Source of the DNA: Acanthopleura granulata
Lineage: Eukaryota > Mollusca > Polyplacophora > Chitonida > Chitonidae
DNA length: 64,000 bases
Assembly (NCBI GenBank): GCA_016165875.1
Contig: JABBOT010000013.1
Coordinates: 14,336,014 to 14,400,013, forward strand
Direction: 5' to 3'
Shown one piece after another: positions 29,169 to 42,200 of this stretch; position 1 is the first letter of the stretch, and each line of letters starts with the position of its first letter. The position numbers and the translations under genes are program-made. Under the pieces are notes generated by a model that searched no databases, was not told where the DNA came from, and worked only from the letters and a program-made list of their open reading frames with translations.

Positions 29169-32100
29169 GTCCCACATCAAAGTTATATTACGTAACTAAA
29201 TTTCGCTTCAGTGCATAATACACACACACATATATATATAGCCTGAGTTTCGTATTAGCGTCGGTATAACGTGCGTGGCAAAAATTGGTTAGTTTGTTTT
29301 TTTGTATTTTTTTAAAAATAAATATCATATCATTGAATTTTGCCATGCTTATCTCTTGTCTTATAAGGATAAACATGACAATAAATGTTGTCTTTTCAAT
29401 AAATTGATACACACATTGCATATATAAATATCCTCGAACAATATATGCGTTTTCATACTTTTTTCCGTTCCTTTTTTTTCAGTCCATGCAGCATGTTATC
29501 GTGGTATAGGCGAAACGGACATGATTTCTTACCACTAAATTATTCTTGGGCTGAAAAGAAATAGAAAATAAATACACATGACTCGGCATTGCCTTAAACA
29601 ACAACTAAATGAATGTATGAATAAGACAGAAATATATTTATACCTATTTATATCCATAACGTAATGTACTGTATTATTTAAAAATTAAAATAAAGCTACA
29701 TGAATTCAAATATAAGAAAAGGAGCCACCGTGTCATTTAACGACCGTTGATACTCCATGTGTGCCATCAAATGTGATAACTCAGTAAATATCTCTTCAAT
29801 CTTGAAATATTATACACCGCTGTCTAGAGAGAGTCAGTAGCAATCGATCCGCGGTGGTTTTGGGTCGATGCTTATTATCGTTTTGCCGCGGAATGCCGAG
29901 ACCGGATCTCAGATCGACAGACCGGAGGTCAGAGAGGCTTATAGGCCTCTCCGGTGGGTGTGCATGCTGCGATCTCCGAGAGCTGGTTTTCCTTGTCCAA
30001 ATTTTGATATTTCACCAAGCAAAATAGCAACACTATTTAGCAACACTGCTCAAAAAGAAGTCTTGGGGCCAAAGTGCGTCGCACGAATAACAGTGTGTGC
30101 AGCTTACTCTGGTCGGATTTCCACACTCGCGTGTTTCGCATAAACTTTGCCCAGTTTAATGTCACTTACTTGCCTTCAGGCGAACTATACAGGCTCACAC
30201 CATCCGCTGACGTATTGCTGCATACCCCAACTACCAAATGACCAAAATGCACACTAAGACTTGAAAAATATTGATATATCTAAGGTGTATGAATGACGTT
30301 GTTCGCTGGTAATTGAAACAAAAAATATCGACTGCCATTCTTCCGTCACATTTGCTTTATCTGTATTCAATATTGGCAGTTTTGATTATCAATATCCACG
30401 GACCACTAGGCCTTTTTAACGAAATAATGAAAGGCCAGTTTAGTCGGAATAATGCTTTCTACTTATTCACCGAATAACTGCTGTGCTCGTTATTAGATTG
30501 TAAGGCGTTTTTCTAGCTGAGATGTTTATGTTTTTAGCACATCTGATTGCTTATTCACATGCACAGCAGGCATATAAAACATCAGTTTACTAAAGCATAC
30601 ACACGGATATAGTTGTCAGGTGACAAAAACTTCGTGTGCAGGAGGCCCGGGGTTCCACCCCGATCGTAGCCTGTCAAATCACGGGGTGTGATTTCAGATA
30701 GTGAACGATGTTTCTCCTTGATGCTTCCTCGCCTCAGGAGCAGCATCTTTATTCACGTAACACGCAGTGTCCTTGGTGAACATACAGTTTATACGGTGAT
30801 AAAATGGACAACAAGATGACGGTGGAAATATAGAGGGCTAAAAAAACGCTAAACAAATATTATCAATAATGATACGTTCGGGACTTGAAAATCAACAATC
30901 TGGAACGTACCTTTATGTTTGAATAAACAAATGAGTGGTCATCGTAATGTTCAGATCGGCTTCGGTAGAATTGCAACCATTACATGGTGAAAATATGTTT
31001 AAACTAGACGACAGCCAATATCAATGCTCAAACAAACAGACACTCCTGGCTAAAACCAGCGAAAACAAAGGGAACCATCAGTTAAACTTCAAAAACCCAT
31101 GACATTCTTTCAGCTCTATAATCTACAAATTAAGTGGTAATGTATGGAAACTATTATAAGTTATCAAGCTTGCACAAAATGAATAACAATGTCGCCAGAA
31201 ATGCTGACACTTAATTGAAAGGGGTTAGGGTGCCAGCGCGGCGCCCTCAGAGTAACAATTGCAAAACCCTCATAAGCATTCAGCTTGAACATATTTGATG
31301 CCATATCGTGGTGCATGTACCCACTCGAGGGTTATGCACCTTTAAGCTGAAGAAAGCAAGCCAAGTGTAGACGGTCAGAATCACAGGCAGTAGTTCAAGG
31401 GGAACAACTGATTGTAACGCATTCGTTGACAAAGATGTCCGGAGTGACTTCCCCTTGTAGGGGACATCGCGACTCACCTCTCAGGAAGCGCGCCACAACT
31501 AAACTTCCGTCCAGAACACTTGGTCAGCGTGTAATTCTAGATACGTTTTATCCATGTTAGTCTTCATTGCAAGTTGTCAGTAAGTAAGCATTCATCATTA
31601 ATAATACAATAACTATGTAATTCGGTCAGTAACTGTCGTATTTTGTCTGCTGTGTTGGTATTTGCACGAGTGGAGTGTTTCATGTGTACCGCGCAGCAGA
31701 TAGCCGGCAATCTCCGTACAAAAATTAACCTTCGGGCTTGATCGGGCAGGTGCTTGTAGGTGACATGATCAAGAGATTTCACGAGATTTAGTTTCAGTAT
31801 GGCGGAACCCTATGAACCTGGATAAAAAATGATGAAAATCTGTCATTTAACAACGATTCAGGTACTTATTTGTGTCTCATTCAATGCTAACATAGAAACA
31901 AGAAGCCATAGGACGAATTAGCCACAGGAATTGTTATGTTTGACACTTCGTATTTGACTGGGGAATGACTTTCAGTTGTCAGTCAAAAGTTGTCCGATTC
32001 ATTTTTCAAGACAGTAATCAGGATTCACTGACAGATTTGTCCACATCTCACACCCGTTTTACCCGCTGTGCGGGCTATTATTTATTCAGTTGCTGGTAAA

Positions 32101-32480
32101 CCTACTTGGGATGTCGTGTGGTTCGCATCCTGTAACCATGGTTGCAGACCGTGCTTTGTGAGGTAATTAATGTCTCTGTCAGTTACTCGTTGTAATTAGT
32201 GTATTTAGGAGTGCATTTGTACACCTTCTTGAGGAGAGAGGTTCACATGGTTTCTTAAAGTTTACTTGAATCAGTCACATCACCAGTCTGCCAACTGGTG
32301 GTTGTTCACTTGCATACCAATTGTTCATTTTCCACATTCCATAGCTGACACTTGTTCTATCATGGTATTCTTATTACATTGATTGTTCGTCATTATCATT
32401 GAGTGTAACACTCACTCATTTTTCTATTTTAGATCTTCACCATATGTAAGAGATAAGAGGAATATAAGAGTTTATCGTAA
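29169..32480. other. no gene recognised
   Basis: A long stretch without a convincing exon. The open frame at 29868-30143 (+) has no recognised domain. A degenerate tRNA-like/SINE-like piece may lie at 30630-30790 (GGGGTTCCACCCCGATCG followed by family-B-like TGTGATTTCAGATAGTGAAC). Confidence 0.3.
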
Positions 32481-32489
32481 TTCTGATAG

Positions 32490-32625
32490 GCGGCGTGTAA
32501 ATTTTACTGGGGGAAAATGACCAGAGGCCGGCTTTCACCGGTTTCCTTGTAGCCATTTGCAAACTGTCAAACTGTCGTCGTTGCACTGGTTTTACACTCT
32601 GCAGTCTTTCATATTGTACAAAATC
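32490..32625 (+). repeat. repeat family C, partial
   Basis: It shares ATGACCAGAGGCCGGCTTTC-ACCGGTTTCC, GCCATTTGCAAACTGTCAAA, CTGTCGTCGTTGC and GGTTTTACACTCTGCAGTCT with the copy at 53585-53760. Confidence 0.5.
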
Positions 32626-32819
32626 TTTCGGCATAAACCAGGATTCTGCTGGTGAATTAAATATCCCCCGAGACCTCATCCAGTGCTTATAAAATGTGTT
32701 GACAACACACCATGGCGAGTGTTTCTATTGACATTTAATGTAGTGCAAGTAACATCACTGCATTTTTATTGGCGAACTCTGGTTAAATCATGGTGGTCGG
32801 GGAGCTTTAAGCTGCTACT

Positions 32820-32985
32820 ATTTATGCGCTTGCATGAACAGCTAGAATAAAGCCCTCGCTAAGGTAAACTGACGAGAGGTCGCATTTCACAGGTTATACG
32901 TGACCGCTTTATAACCATAACTCAGTCCTCTGTGCTCTTGTTTTACATCTCTGTGTCGTGGTCTTTTATATTCCATATACATGCT
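32820..32985 (+). repeat. repeat family C
   Basis: GCTTGCATGAACAGCTAGAA, AAGGTAAACTGACGAGAGGT, GCATTTCACAGGTTATACGT and a terminal TCTGTGTCGTGGTCTTTTAT. Confidence 0.55.
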
Positions 32986-33191
32986 CATTTAGTTCTACAT
33001 CAGAAGTATTAAAGAGCTACTTCGGAGACAAAACATCTGAGTCTTAAAAGCAAGGTGAATTGATAAAGACTGGGATAGTGTGAATTGCTGTCCTAAGTTG
33101 TGAAAATAATGCAGCCTGTTAAAACTAAAATTTCACGTTTCGTCAGAGTATACAGAAACAAAATATTTCTGTCCCTTCCACTTTGCCTGGT

Positions 33192-33350
33192 GCGACGTCA
33201 CTCATGAACACATGACGTCATCATTCGTTGACGTGTATTCACAAATGACGCCGCCCTTTCAAAAGCTCTTGACGTCATCCCAGCATAAATGCCTTACTCA
33301 GCGTCACTTCTTCCCGATTTGACGTCATACAGGGAATATTATCACGTCAT
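33192..33350. promoter_or_regulatory. cluster of cAMP-response-element (CRE/ATF) palindromes
   Basis: Perfect TGACGTCA occurs at 33213-33220, 33270-33277 and 33320-33327. In addition there are GACGTCA at 33194-33200 and half sites TGACGTG (33229-33235), TGACG (33246-33250), GCGTCA (33301-33306) and ACGTCA (33344-33349). TGACGTCA is the canonical binding site of CREB/ATF bZIP factors. This density over 160 bp is far above chance for an 8-mer. No adjacent coding exon was recognised, so the target gene is unknown. A decayed tandem repeat could give the same picture. Confidence 0.45.
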
Positions 33351-34020
33351 ATCAGAGGAAAATTTTACGGACACAGCCGAAGATATTGTTTTTCAAGGAA
33401 TCTTCAGTTGTATGGGTTAAATAGTGTTATTTTTCAAAATCCTTTTGAAACATGGTGTTAGGCTTACTGCGTATGATTTCTTTCATATCATTGTAATATT
33501 TCTACGCAATTTGTATTCTGACCAGAGTGGCACTTTAAGAACTGAAGTTTTTAGGTATTGATATATGTGGTATGTTCTTAACGCCATACAAATGAAGTGA
33601 ATATACCTCTCGGTCATTTTAACTGAAGAACAGCTCACAAGTCTACATGCAAGCGCGTAACTTCTGGCTTTCAGGTTCACCATGGCTTGTAAACTGTATA
33701 CTAGGAAATAAGTTGCGAACATCTACAAGCACATGCAAGTACACATGCAGACACGGAAGAAAATCTAACGATCCAGTAGGATCATTGATTTTCAGGGGGT
33801 TTTTTTATCATGACACTACAGAATTTAAGTTCTGCAGGCGGAGGACAAACTCACGGGGTTTTGAACGATCTGACGTGTCATCAGAGGGGAAAATTTGGAA
33901 GTCTAAAAGAGGATGGAAAGTTGGGAGAATGTAGCCTATTTCAATGCAGGGACATTTTCTTACTTTTGATTCTCGAATTAAAAAAGGGAATGAAAAAACT
34001 TCTGCTATCGCGGGAAAAAT
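33351..34020. other. no gene recognised
   Basis: Two overlapping plus-strand frames at 33647-34037 and one minus-strand frame at 33483-33722 have no domain or paired splice signals. If the CRE cluster drives a gene, an undetected first exon could lie here. Confidence 0.25.
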
Positions 34021-34023
34021 TAA

Positions 34024-34092
34024 TTGCCCCGACTTAACCTATCAATCGCCCCGACTTAACCTATCAATCGCCCCGACTTAACCTATCAATCA
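34024..34092. repeat. 22-bp tandem repeat, three copies
   Basis: Three consecutive near-identical units of GCCCCGACTTAACCTATCAA plus TC. Near-perfect identity suggests recent expansion. Confidence 0.95.
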
Positions 34093-34294
34093 AACTGCAA
34101 AGTGGAATTGTGAAGAACACTGTTCCACAGATTGATACTATCTGTATCAGTTTTACCCATTGGCTCACTTATGAAGCTCTATAACATGAAAGAAAACATA
34201 AAAATGTAGTTCAAAGATCAGCACTAGGACAACTAAAAACGATATCTGAAAATAAGCAAAAATGTTTAGATAGTAAGGTGGACTTTCTGGGTCA

Positions 34295-34548
34295 TGTTGA
34301 TAATGTATTTTGCCACTTGACCCAGAAGCCTCCCAACTATTCGGTCGCTGTGTGTTCAAGTCCAGCTCATGCTGGCTTCCTCTCCGGCCGTACATGGGAA
34401 GATCTGTCAGCAACCTGCGGATGATCGTGGGTTTCCCCCGTGCTGTGCCCGGTTTCCTCCCACCAAAATGGTGGCCACCGACGTTAAAATGAAATATTGT
34501 TGAGTACGGCCCTTTATATAAAACCCGCAAATAAATAAATAAATAAAG
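34295..34548 (+). repeat. SINE family A, near full length
   Basis: GTCGCTGTGTGTTCAAGTCC (B box), CATGCTGGCTTCCTCTCCGG, GCAACCTGCGGATGATCGTG, 3' domain with TTGTTGAGTACGGCC and an AAATAAATAA tail. It yields a long minus-strand ORF (34165-34566) that is not a gene. Confidence 0.88.
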
Positions 34549-35245
34549 TTTGCCATTTGACCTCACATCGACTTTTGTATGACGCTTACATATATACCCC
34601 TTTAATGGGTTTACAACTTTGATGAAAATGGCATACTGAGTTGAAGATCACCATGAGTGAACAACTCTTCGCAACAACTCAGTGCTATGCGTGACACAGT
34701 TTTAATAAACCTGACTACATCCACTGAATAGTTATTGTCATTACGGCACTTCAGCGGTATTTCACCCATGTTGTGACGAGGAAATGTTTAAAAGAGGAGA
34801 CAACGAAAATATAACGAGAGTTATTTCAGAAGAGAATTCGATACAGACCTACACGGGCAGAGACATGCTTGGTAACTCTGTAAATCACCTTTTAATCTGG
34901 AATTCTAAGCAGTTTTAGAGAAACAGAAAATATGATAACATTACGCTCTTTACGAAACACTTCATTGTCGTGCAAAATATGGTCCGACTTCTTATCACAA
35001 ACCAAGGCCGAGCATTGTGGCCTCCTGCTTGAGACCTTGGAAACTTAATACTATTTTCATAAGGTAAAATGATGAACTATAAGAACGGGTGATGTCACAC
35101 CGGAGGCAGATGCTTTCTCTGGTGGTTTTAGACATCTCGCCCTTGATAAGGTAAAATTGATAAGATGCCGGCTCGTTCGACTTTCCCTACGTGGGCGTTT
35201 TTGCTTACCTTGTATTGCCGGTTATCTTATGTATCACTTATAAAG
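34549..35245. other. no gene seen
   Basis: No frame or repeat recognised. Confidence 0.45.
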
Positions 35246-35246
35246 T

Positions 35247-35472
35247 GGCATCCGTAGCTCAGTTGGTTAGCGCGCTAGCGCAGCGCAACGACCCAGACGT
35301 CCCAGCTGGTTTCCACTCCGGCCGTACATGTTAAGGTCCTTCAGCAACCTGCGGATGGTCGTGGGTTTCCACCGGGCTGTGCACGGTTTCCTCCCACTAT
35401 AATACTGGCCCCCATCGTGTAAGTGAAATATTCTTGAGCGCAAAACACCAATCAAATAAATAAATAAATACA
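35247..35472 (+). repeat. SINE family A with best-preserved tRNA-like head
   Basis: GTGGCATCCGTAGCTCAGTT-GGTTAGCGCG is a clean tRNA-type A box. The B-box region is deleted (CCCAGACGTCCCAGCTGG). The rest follows to TTCTTGAGCGCAAAACACCA and an AAATA tail. It is not a functional tRNA gene, since the stem partners and B box are absent. Confidence 0.88.
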
Positions 35473-35534
35473 AAAATAAAAAGGGACGTTTTTGAACATT
35501 ATGTTGGGTTCTTTTTGTTGGGCCGTTTTCGTTG

Positions 35535-35592
35535 AGGGGAAATATTCTTGAGTCCGGTGAAAAACACCAATCAAGTAAATAAATAAATAACC
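35535..35592 (+). repeat. SINE family A, tail only
   Basis: GAAATATTCTTGAGTCCGGT-GAAAAACACCAATCAAG and an AAATA tail remain. Confidence 0.75.
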
Positions 35593-35674
35593 TTCGGCAC
35601 TGAACAAAAGTAATTTTGGAGGCAGTTATCTATTTTTAACAAGACACTGTCCGCTGCACTCGGACTATTATTAT

Positions 35675-35814
35675 TTGTTTTTTTTTATTTATTTTTATTG
35701 GTGTTTTACGCCGTACATAGGCACGAGTATTTCACTTATACGAGGACGACCAGCATTATGAGGGGAGGACATCGGGCAAAGCCCGGGGAAACCACACATG
35801 ACCAGTTAGAATAT

Positions 35815-35849
<35 letters not shown>

Positions 35850-35850
35850 T
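35675..35850 (-). repeat. SINE family A fragment plus (TTTA)n tract
   Basis: TTTTATTGGTGTTTTACGCC, GAGTATTTCACTTATACGAG and GGCAAAGCCCGGGGAAACC are followed at 35810-35851 by a long (TTTA)n microsatellite. Confidence 0.82.
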
Positions 35851-35851
35851 T

Positions 35852-36267
35852 TGTATATGATGGAAGGAAATTTATCCTTTTGATTACAGTCTACAGTTTT
35901 ACCTGGGAATGTCTAGAAATAATGTGCTGACTGAACGTATTCCCAAAATGACAGAAATCTGTCCTAACAATATATTTCTTACGACCAATTACACCGAATA
36001 TATATCTTTAATCTGCTTAGAGTAATCTACTGCAGCATAGTGCCACACATATCCCACCATGTGCTAGTCGTACACTTTTTGCACTTAATGCTCAAAATAC
36101 GTATAAAAACAGTGATTTTTGGGGGACCAATATTCCGCCATTTTCGACTAATGCACCATTTTATTTTCTGTCCAGTTTTCAAACGCTCGCTTATGTACAT
36201 CAATAATATTTTAGGCCGGGGTTGAAAGCTACGAAACTGTATACCGCACACTTTAGGTGGCGTTACT
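35852..36267 (-). other. 3' flank / possible 3' UTR of the dioxygenase gene
   Basis: No separate gene. An AATAAA reads on the minus strand at 36165-36160, about 105 bp after the dioxygenase stop codon, and is a candidate poly(A) signal. Frames at 36027-36251 overlap on both strands. Confidence 0.4.
36160..36165 (-). terminator. AATAAA polyadenylation signal candidate for the dioxygenase gene
   Basis: The hexamer lies about 105 bp past the TAA stop at 36270-36268. Usage is unproven. Confidence 0.35.
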
Positions 36268-39200
36268 TTAATTACCGAAGTTCATCGAGGATATAAGAGT
36301 AACCAGCAAACGTCTGTCTCCCACGTAACCAAGGCGACCATGTTGAACCAGCATGTTGTCAAGGACGACAAACTCCCCCTGTTGCAACTGGACTCCGATC
36401 GCGTGTTTCCACGTGACCTCTCGCAAATGTTGCAGGACTTCCGGTTCAATGTCGGACCCGTCGCCGTAGTGAGAGGTGAAAGGGATCTCATCGTCTGGGA
36501 TATCCAATGAAGCCCAGAACGGGTGAGACGTGAAGTAGGTCGCGCTTAATTGAGCTTGATTAAACCAGATCTCTTCTCCTGGGAAAGAGGAAAAATCAAA
36601 AGTAAAACCATGAGCTTTCGTACACCGAAATATTGAGCTTTCAGAACGAAACATTTCTCTATTGCAACTAGAACATCTTCATAGCGAACTTTCTTTTTCT
36701 CGGTAGTACTTCAATCAATTGAATCGCAACTGATTTACTTGTTTTCACTGAAGACATTTCATAAATATACAATGGATACTGATTCATCCAGCTTCATCTC
36801 TAAAATCTCTTTCTATTTCTGTTTGTAGAATCGGTCCTAATTTCTTACTTTAAGTATGATTCCTTTCGTAATTATTAGGTAATTTGCCTTAAACGTTTTT
36901 CACGAAATGGGTCTTGAGCTTATTGGCCCGGAAGGCACGTAGTCGTCGATAGCTGGTACTGGAATGTCTGTTTCGACCATCAGCTTTATTTGCCGAGATT
37001 TACCGTATACGGAGTGAGATCGATGTATGTACAACAACCTGTGGTGTGGTGGGGTCTTGTGGCGGGCAGGTAACACCAGTTGGTCAATGATCCATCACTT
37101 TGCCATTTGTAACTGTAACCATGACCTGACATGATACGCTCCGCCTTATCTCTGTCCTCTGTCTGGAAAGCCTGCAAATATGAAGCAAAGGAAGAAGACT
37201 GCAGGTAGTCGTGGGTTTCGGTTGTGGGGTAGCTGGTAAATGGTCACAAGCAACCGGAAAATGGGATCTCCTGTCAGTGTATTCCTTTTTTTGTTAACTG
37301 TTCGTCTAAATGCTGAAAACAACAGCAAGGAAAACATCCCCTAGCAGCATATGCTAAGCAGAAATATATGCAGTGATGTTAGTTGCCATATTATAGGCCT
37401 TGCGTATTTAATAAAACAATCACATCAACAAAAAACAACAACAAAAAAAGAAATACCAATGCAAAGAGCTGGAAAATCTCCTTGTTATTTATTTATTTAT
37501 TTTATTGGTGTGTTATGCCGTTCTCTAAAATATTTCACTTATACTGCAGTGGGCAATATTATGGTGGGAGGAAATCGGGTGGAGCCATTACCGATGGAAT
37601 CCGACCTTGTCGGTTAACTTCTGTTATGGTTTTATTGTAACTGTTCATGTACGTGTTTAAGAAGTAACAACTTACACGCCCCTAGCACCATGGCTTAAAA
37701 GAAAAGAACACATTTATACAACCTACACCCTAAATGAAAGAGCTATACAAACTGTGTGGAATACTGTATTTTTTACATTTTTTAAAGGTTTCGTAAAAGA
37801 GACAAACTGTCATTTTTTTTTTAAAAAATCCACCTATTCGGGGCACATTGAAAGTCCCGCCATGTTTTAGGCTTTTCCAATGAAAATCATCCTTTCCTCC
37901 TCTTGAATATTCATTGTGACGTCACTGTGTTTAATTACCTACCATTTAATTAACGTGAATTTCCAGTCTCAGCTAAATATGTTCGTACATCGTGATAATG
38001 GTGGATTTTAAGTTCTGTTAAAGCCAACTCTAAAAAGGAAGAGTTTGAGATGTACTACAGGGCCACGTCATGCCTCCATGCGTGGCTTTTGACTTCCAAA
38101 ATGTGTCTGAATTGCGATGTCCCGAAGGCAGAGAGCGCAACCTGTCCTTTCACAGATTGCCCCTGTCAAAGCCAGAAATCCCTGTTCCCACTCACTTGAG
38201 CTTGATGCGTGGCCGGTTGAACTACTGCTCTCAGCCTCACTCCTCTGCGATTCAAACTGGTAGCCTTGTAAGCCGAAGTTACATTCACTATCATCAGGAC
38301 TTGGGCTGCGGTCCCCACTGAAGCCCTCCATTACGTTATCTACATGATTTCTTTTACCTTCAGAGAGAGAAGAGCTACTTTGCAAAGCTAAGCACGATGA
38401 CGTAAGCAATCTGTTAAAATGGCGGCCTAAAAAGGCTTCCCAGTCTTGGATGTTTAACTATTAAATACTCAAATAACAAGCACTTCCGCCAGAAAATTTA
38501 GATTGTTTATTTAGCCATGAATAAAGCATTTTCTTTTAAGGTATAGGTTGTATAAATGTGGTCTTTTCTTTTAAGCAGAGTGGGGTAAAAGAACTACAGT
38601 GCTGTTAAATACAATTAATTAGACAGGTGAAAACGTTTTCCTTCACCAGGAACTTGGTTAACTTAGGCATCCTGTCCCAGCCACAGCTAACTTCCAGAGG
38701 ATGGAACCCTCATACTTCCCCACATTGAAACGTACGTGTGTGCGCCTCAAAAACACTCGTTTTTCAATGTTACTTTAGTCTTATCTCCGACAATCTCTTG
38801 GTTAGAATTACCCCCGCCGTTTGTTTGTCTGCCTGAAGTGAACAACCTTAACTGGCGATATTACAAAACACGGAAATTATTATCACATCACTCGGTGGGT
38901 ATTGCATTACTCGAGCATTATTACATAACAAGGTGTAATAATCATGTTTCGAAGGGAAGCTGCGGTAAATCGCGTATGTCTTCTTCTTGAATGTTCTTCA
39001 GCGTTTTGTCTGTGCTGTAGTCTTTTATTTTCTTCTGGAAACTATTCTTCTTTAACTAACCTTCTTTAAAGACAAGGAAAATACCAATATGGAATATATG
39101 TCAGATGGGAGACCATTACCCACTGTGCGGGAAAGTTTTTTTCTTTATAATCTTTTCTTTTTTTAATGTCATGGTGTGTTTGCAAGGAAATGCAATCTCC

Positions 39201-42200
39201 ACGAAATTTGCCCTCTCGATGTATCCTTTTTACGGGTATTTTCAACCGAAAAAAAGTCTTTTCGAATCTTTGGATTCCAATATAGCCATTGATGTAACCA
39301 GTGACGTCACATCAGATTTTTGATCATTTAATACAAACATACTTCTAGGCCTCGCGAATCAAAATGTGTATATACGTTCCATATACAGATCTGTAACCGT
39401 TTTGTAGGAAAGGACCTCAACACGAACTATTTTAAGCATAATTTATGGAGATGACATCACAGATACGCAATGGATCCCAACATATGACCACAGAATGCGA
39501 TATTTTAACAGCATCTTACTTGGTTGGATAAATTATAAGAAAAGAAAAGAAAAAACATCGACAGTGCTTAACGGTCTTTTACTTGACGTGTACGTGTCAA
39601 AATCAGCTTTAACAACAGGATCAGCTCTTGATGGAGAGATGTCCTTAAATATCAAAGACTACAGCACAAAGAGTAAACCAAAGCAGACACGTGAGTGTCT
39701 GGCACATGGTCACAAATAAACCGAGAATTTCGGTTTTTTTGTCAGTTTAGTTAAGGATTTTTCCCAGCTGATGTAAATGTTTAAACAGTGACAATGTAGA
39801 CGTCCTCTACCGCCATATTTATTTCCCTTGCTTTGGAACGCTTTTCTGCTGGTTCGTATTATCAGTATGAAGCCAGATTCATGCGTCTGAAGCGACTTTA
39901 CGTAACGTCTTGTCAAAGGCGAAAAAGCTCTATTTCATACGAACTATTCACATTTCAACTATTGTTGACTGACGTTTAAAATGTTCCTGGTTTGTTAAAA
40001 ATCGTTCCACATTATTAGGTTATGAGCGCCGCGCTACAAAAGTAACTGTTTAACGAAGTTTAGCGTTGTAAAATAATTTGTTTGTGACACATGTTGCTGA
40101 GAGAGAAAAATCTGTAAAGTCTGGTAAAAAAGCGCATTTCACAGAGACGAATAAAATATAAAAGACTACAGCACAGAGCAGAGTAAAACCCGAGCAGCGA
40201 CAACAATGTAAAAGATGACAAGTCGTCACGCGTTACCGGTCAAATCCGGTCTCATCAGTTTGCTTTCGTTATGGTTTTATTCTAACTGTTCATATAAGTG
40301 CCTTGGAAGTGCCGTTAAATGTAATTTATTAGACGTCATTGGTAAAATAAATCCAGTAACATGTCGCGGTATCATTTCTCATGGACGCATCTTTACGTCA
40401 AATAGGGCGATTCCTTCATAAAAGGCATCAGTGAGTTTTCCAAACTACCTCTTGCCAGGAAACGTACACCGTCTCACGCTGTGAACTAGGCAGATGACTT
40501 CTATAGCGAATTCCAAGCCGTTTGAACTTTTCCTTCACATCTGGATCTAAATCCGCCTGAATTTCTCTATTCGCCACCAAAACGGTTTCCCCCCCACATC
40601 CGGGCTTTGGCGGAATCTCACAGAAAAAAAATATCTGTAAAAGAGTTAATCGTCTCGTTAACATTTAGGTGGTTAGAGTGTTAGCCTCGGCGTCGGGAGA
40701 TCCGGGATCAAGCCCTGGTCGGGTCATACCAAAGACTAAATATGGTAATTCTTGCTGCCTTACTTGGCGCTCAGTACTCAGAAGGTAGAACAAGGAAACA
40801 GGACTGGTCGGCCTGTTGTCAGTATAATGTGACTGGGGTGTCGTGTCTGGTGTCTTCGGTTTCAATGATGCAGCGCTATAAGTAACACCGTAGTCATGGT
40901 AGCAGGTCTCGCATGGAACAGGGAGACACTGTCGTTCTATGACCGAAATAATAACCGTTTTTATGACCCAATAAAGCAAACAAACACAATGGTATTTATT
41001 TATGTAAATTAGATAGGGACATTATTCTTCATCATCATATTTCGTTCATTCTATTTATTTATTTCATTGATGTTTTAAGCTGCAAACAAGAATCTGTCAC
41101 TTATAGGACGGCGGCCTACATTAGTGTGGGAGGAAAGTGGGCAGAGCCCGCTGGAAACCCATGACAATCCACAGGTTACCGGCAAACCTTCCCTGGCCGG
41201 AGAGAAAGCCAGCATGAGAAGCGACCGCACTGGTGATAGGCACGGGGCCAAAACGTCGCGCTGGTGCGCTAACCCCTTCGGAGGCCCGATTTGATCCTTA
41301 CAGTTAGGTGGTATTACATATGTGAAGTTTATTGAAGATATTTTGCCTTTCACTAATATGAGTAACTTTCAGTTCGTCATGTTGGTAAGTTCGTCAGGTA
41401 CTATTTGGATTACTATTTGGTTTCATCCGCCTACAAAACCGCCTGGCGTCGTATACGTGTAAAATCCACATATCTTTATTTGCAGAGTGAAGCAAACAAA
41501 AGAGAACAGGAAATATTTCTTTATTTATGTGACTGTTGATTATCACCATATACTCAAGAGATTTTCACGTAGACGAAGGCGCTCAGTATTATGGGTGAAG
41601 GAAACCGAAACGCCTAGTGAAAACCATGACCCTGTGGCAAATCACTGGCGAACTTTCCATCTTGTTACTTTCCGATGTTCACGCCATATTCACCGGTCTT
41701 TAATGAACGTAAGCTACGTCGGCCGGCTATTGAGACCAATGCCCCAAGGGCAGTGAAGCCAGCTAGGGAAAAGCGCCTTCCCCCCTCCCTCAGAAAAAAA
41801 CAACAACAAAAAAAACAACAACAGATAAATATATCAAGTAATGGTAATGGCTGTACTTGCATGTGTCGGCGAGTTGGGCGTATATGACATCTCATTGTGT
41901 GGCTCGATGGTGAAACATGGCGGCTCCCGACTGGCTGTCAACACATCCGACTCCACAATCTCTCTGACTCCAATTCCCGCCTCGTATCGCATCGTCTCTA
42001 TCCCCAGGTATTTGTTGAAGGTGGCCATGTCGTGGACCGATTTCAGGGGAAGACCCTTAAAGAGAATGGCGCCAGAAACCGCCAGTTTTTTGCGCAGGAC
42101 GGTCTTGACGATGTCTGCCAGTTCCTTCGACAGTTTCTCCGTTGACGTCAGTTCTCTCATGTCCACAACTGTGGGGAAAACTTCCCGGGGGCTGGGCAAG

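Noticed and set aside
29868..30143. 91-codon plus-strand ORF
   Set aside because: No recognised domain, no poly(A) or splice context; left as undecided non-coding.
30630..30790. Possible extra SINE copy (GGGGTTCCACCCC and family-B-like words)
   Set aside because: Too diverged to align with family B with confidence; mentioned only within the gene-free block.
35247..35290. tRNA-like sequence with a clean A box
   Set aside because: It is the head of a SINE; the B box is deleted and no cloverleaf can be completed.
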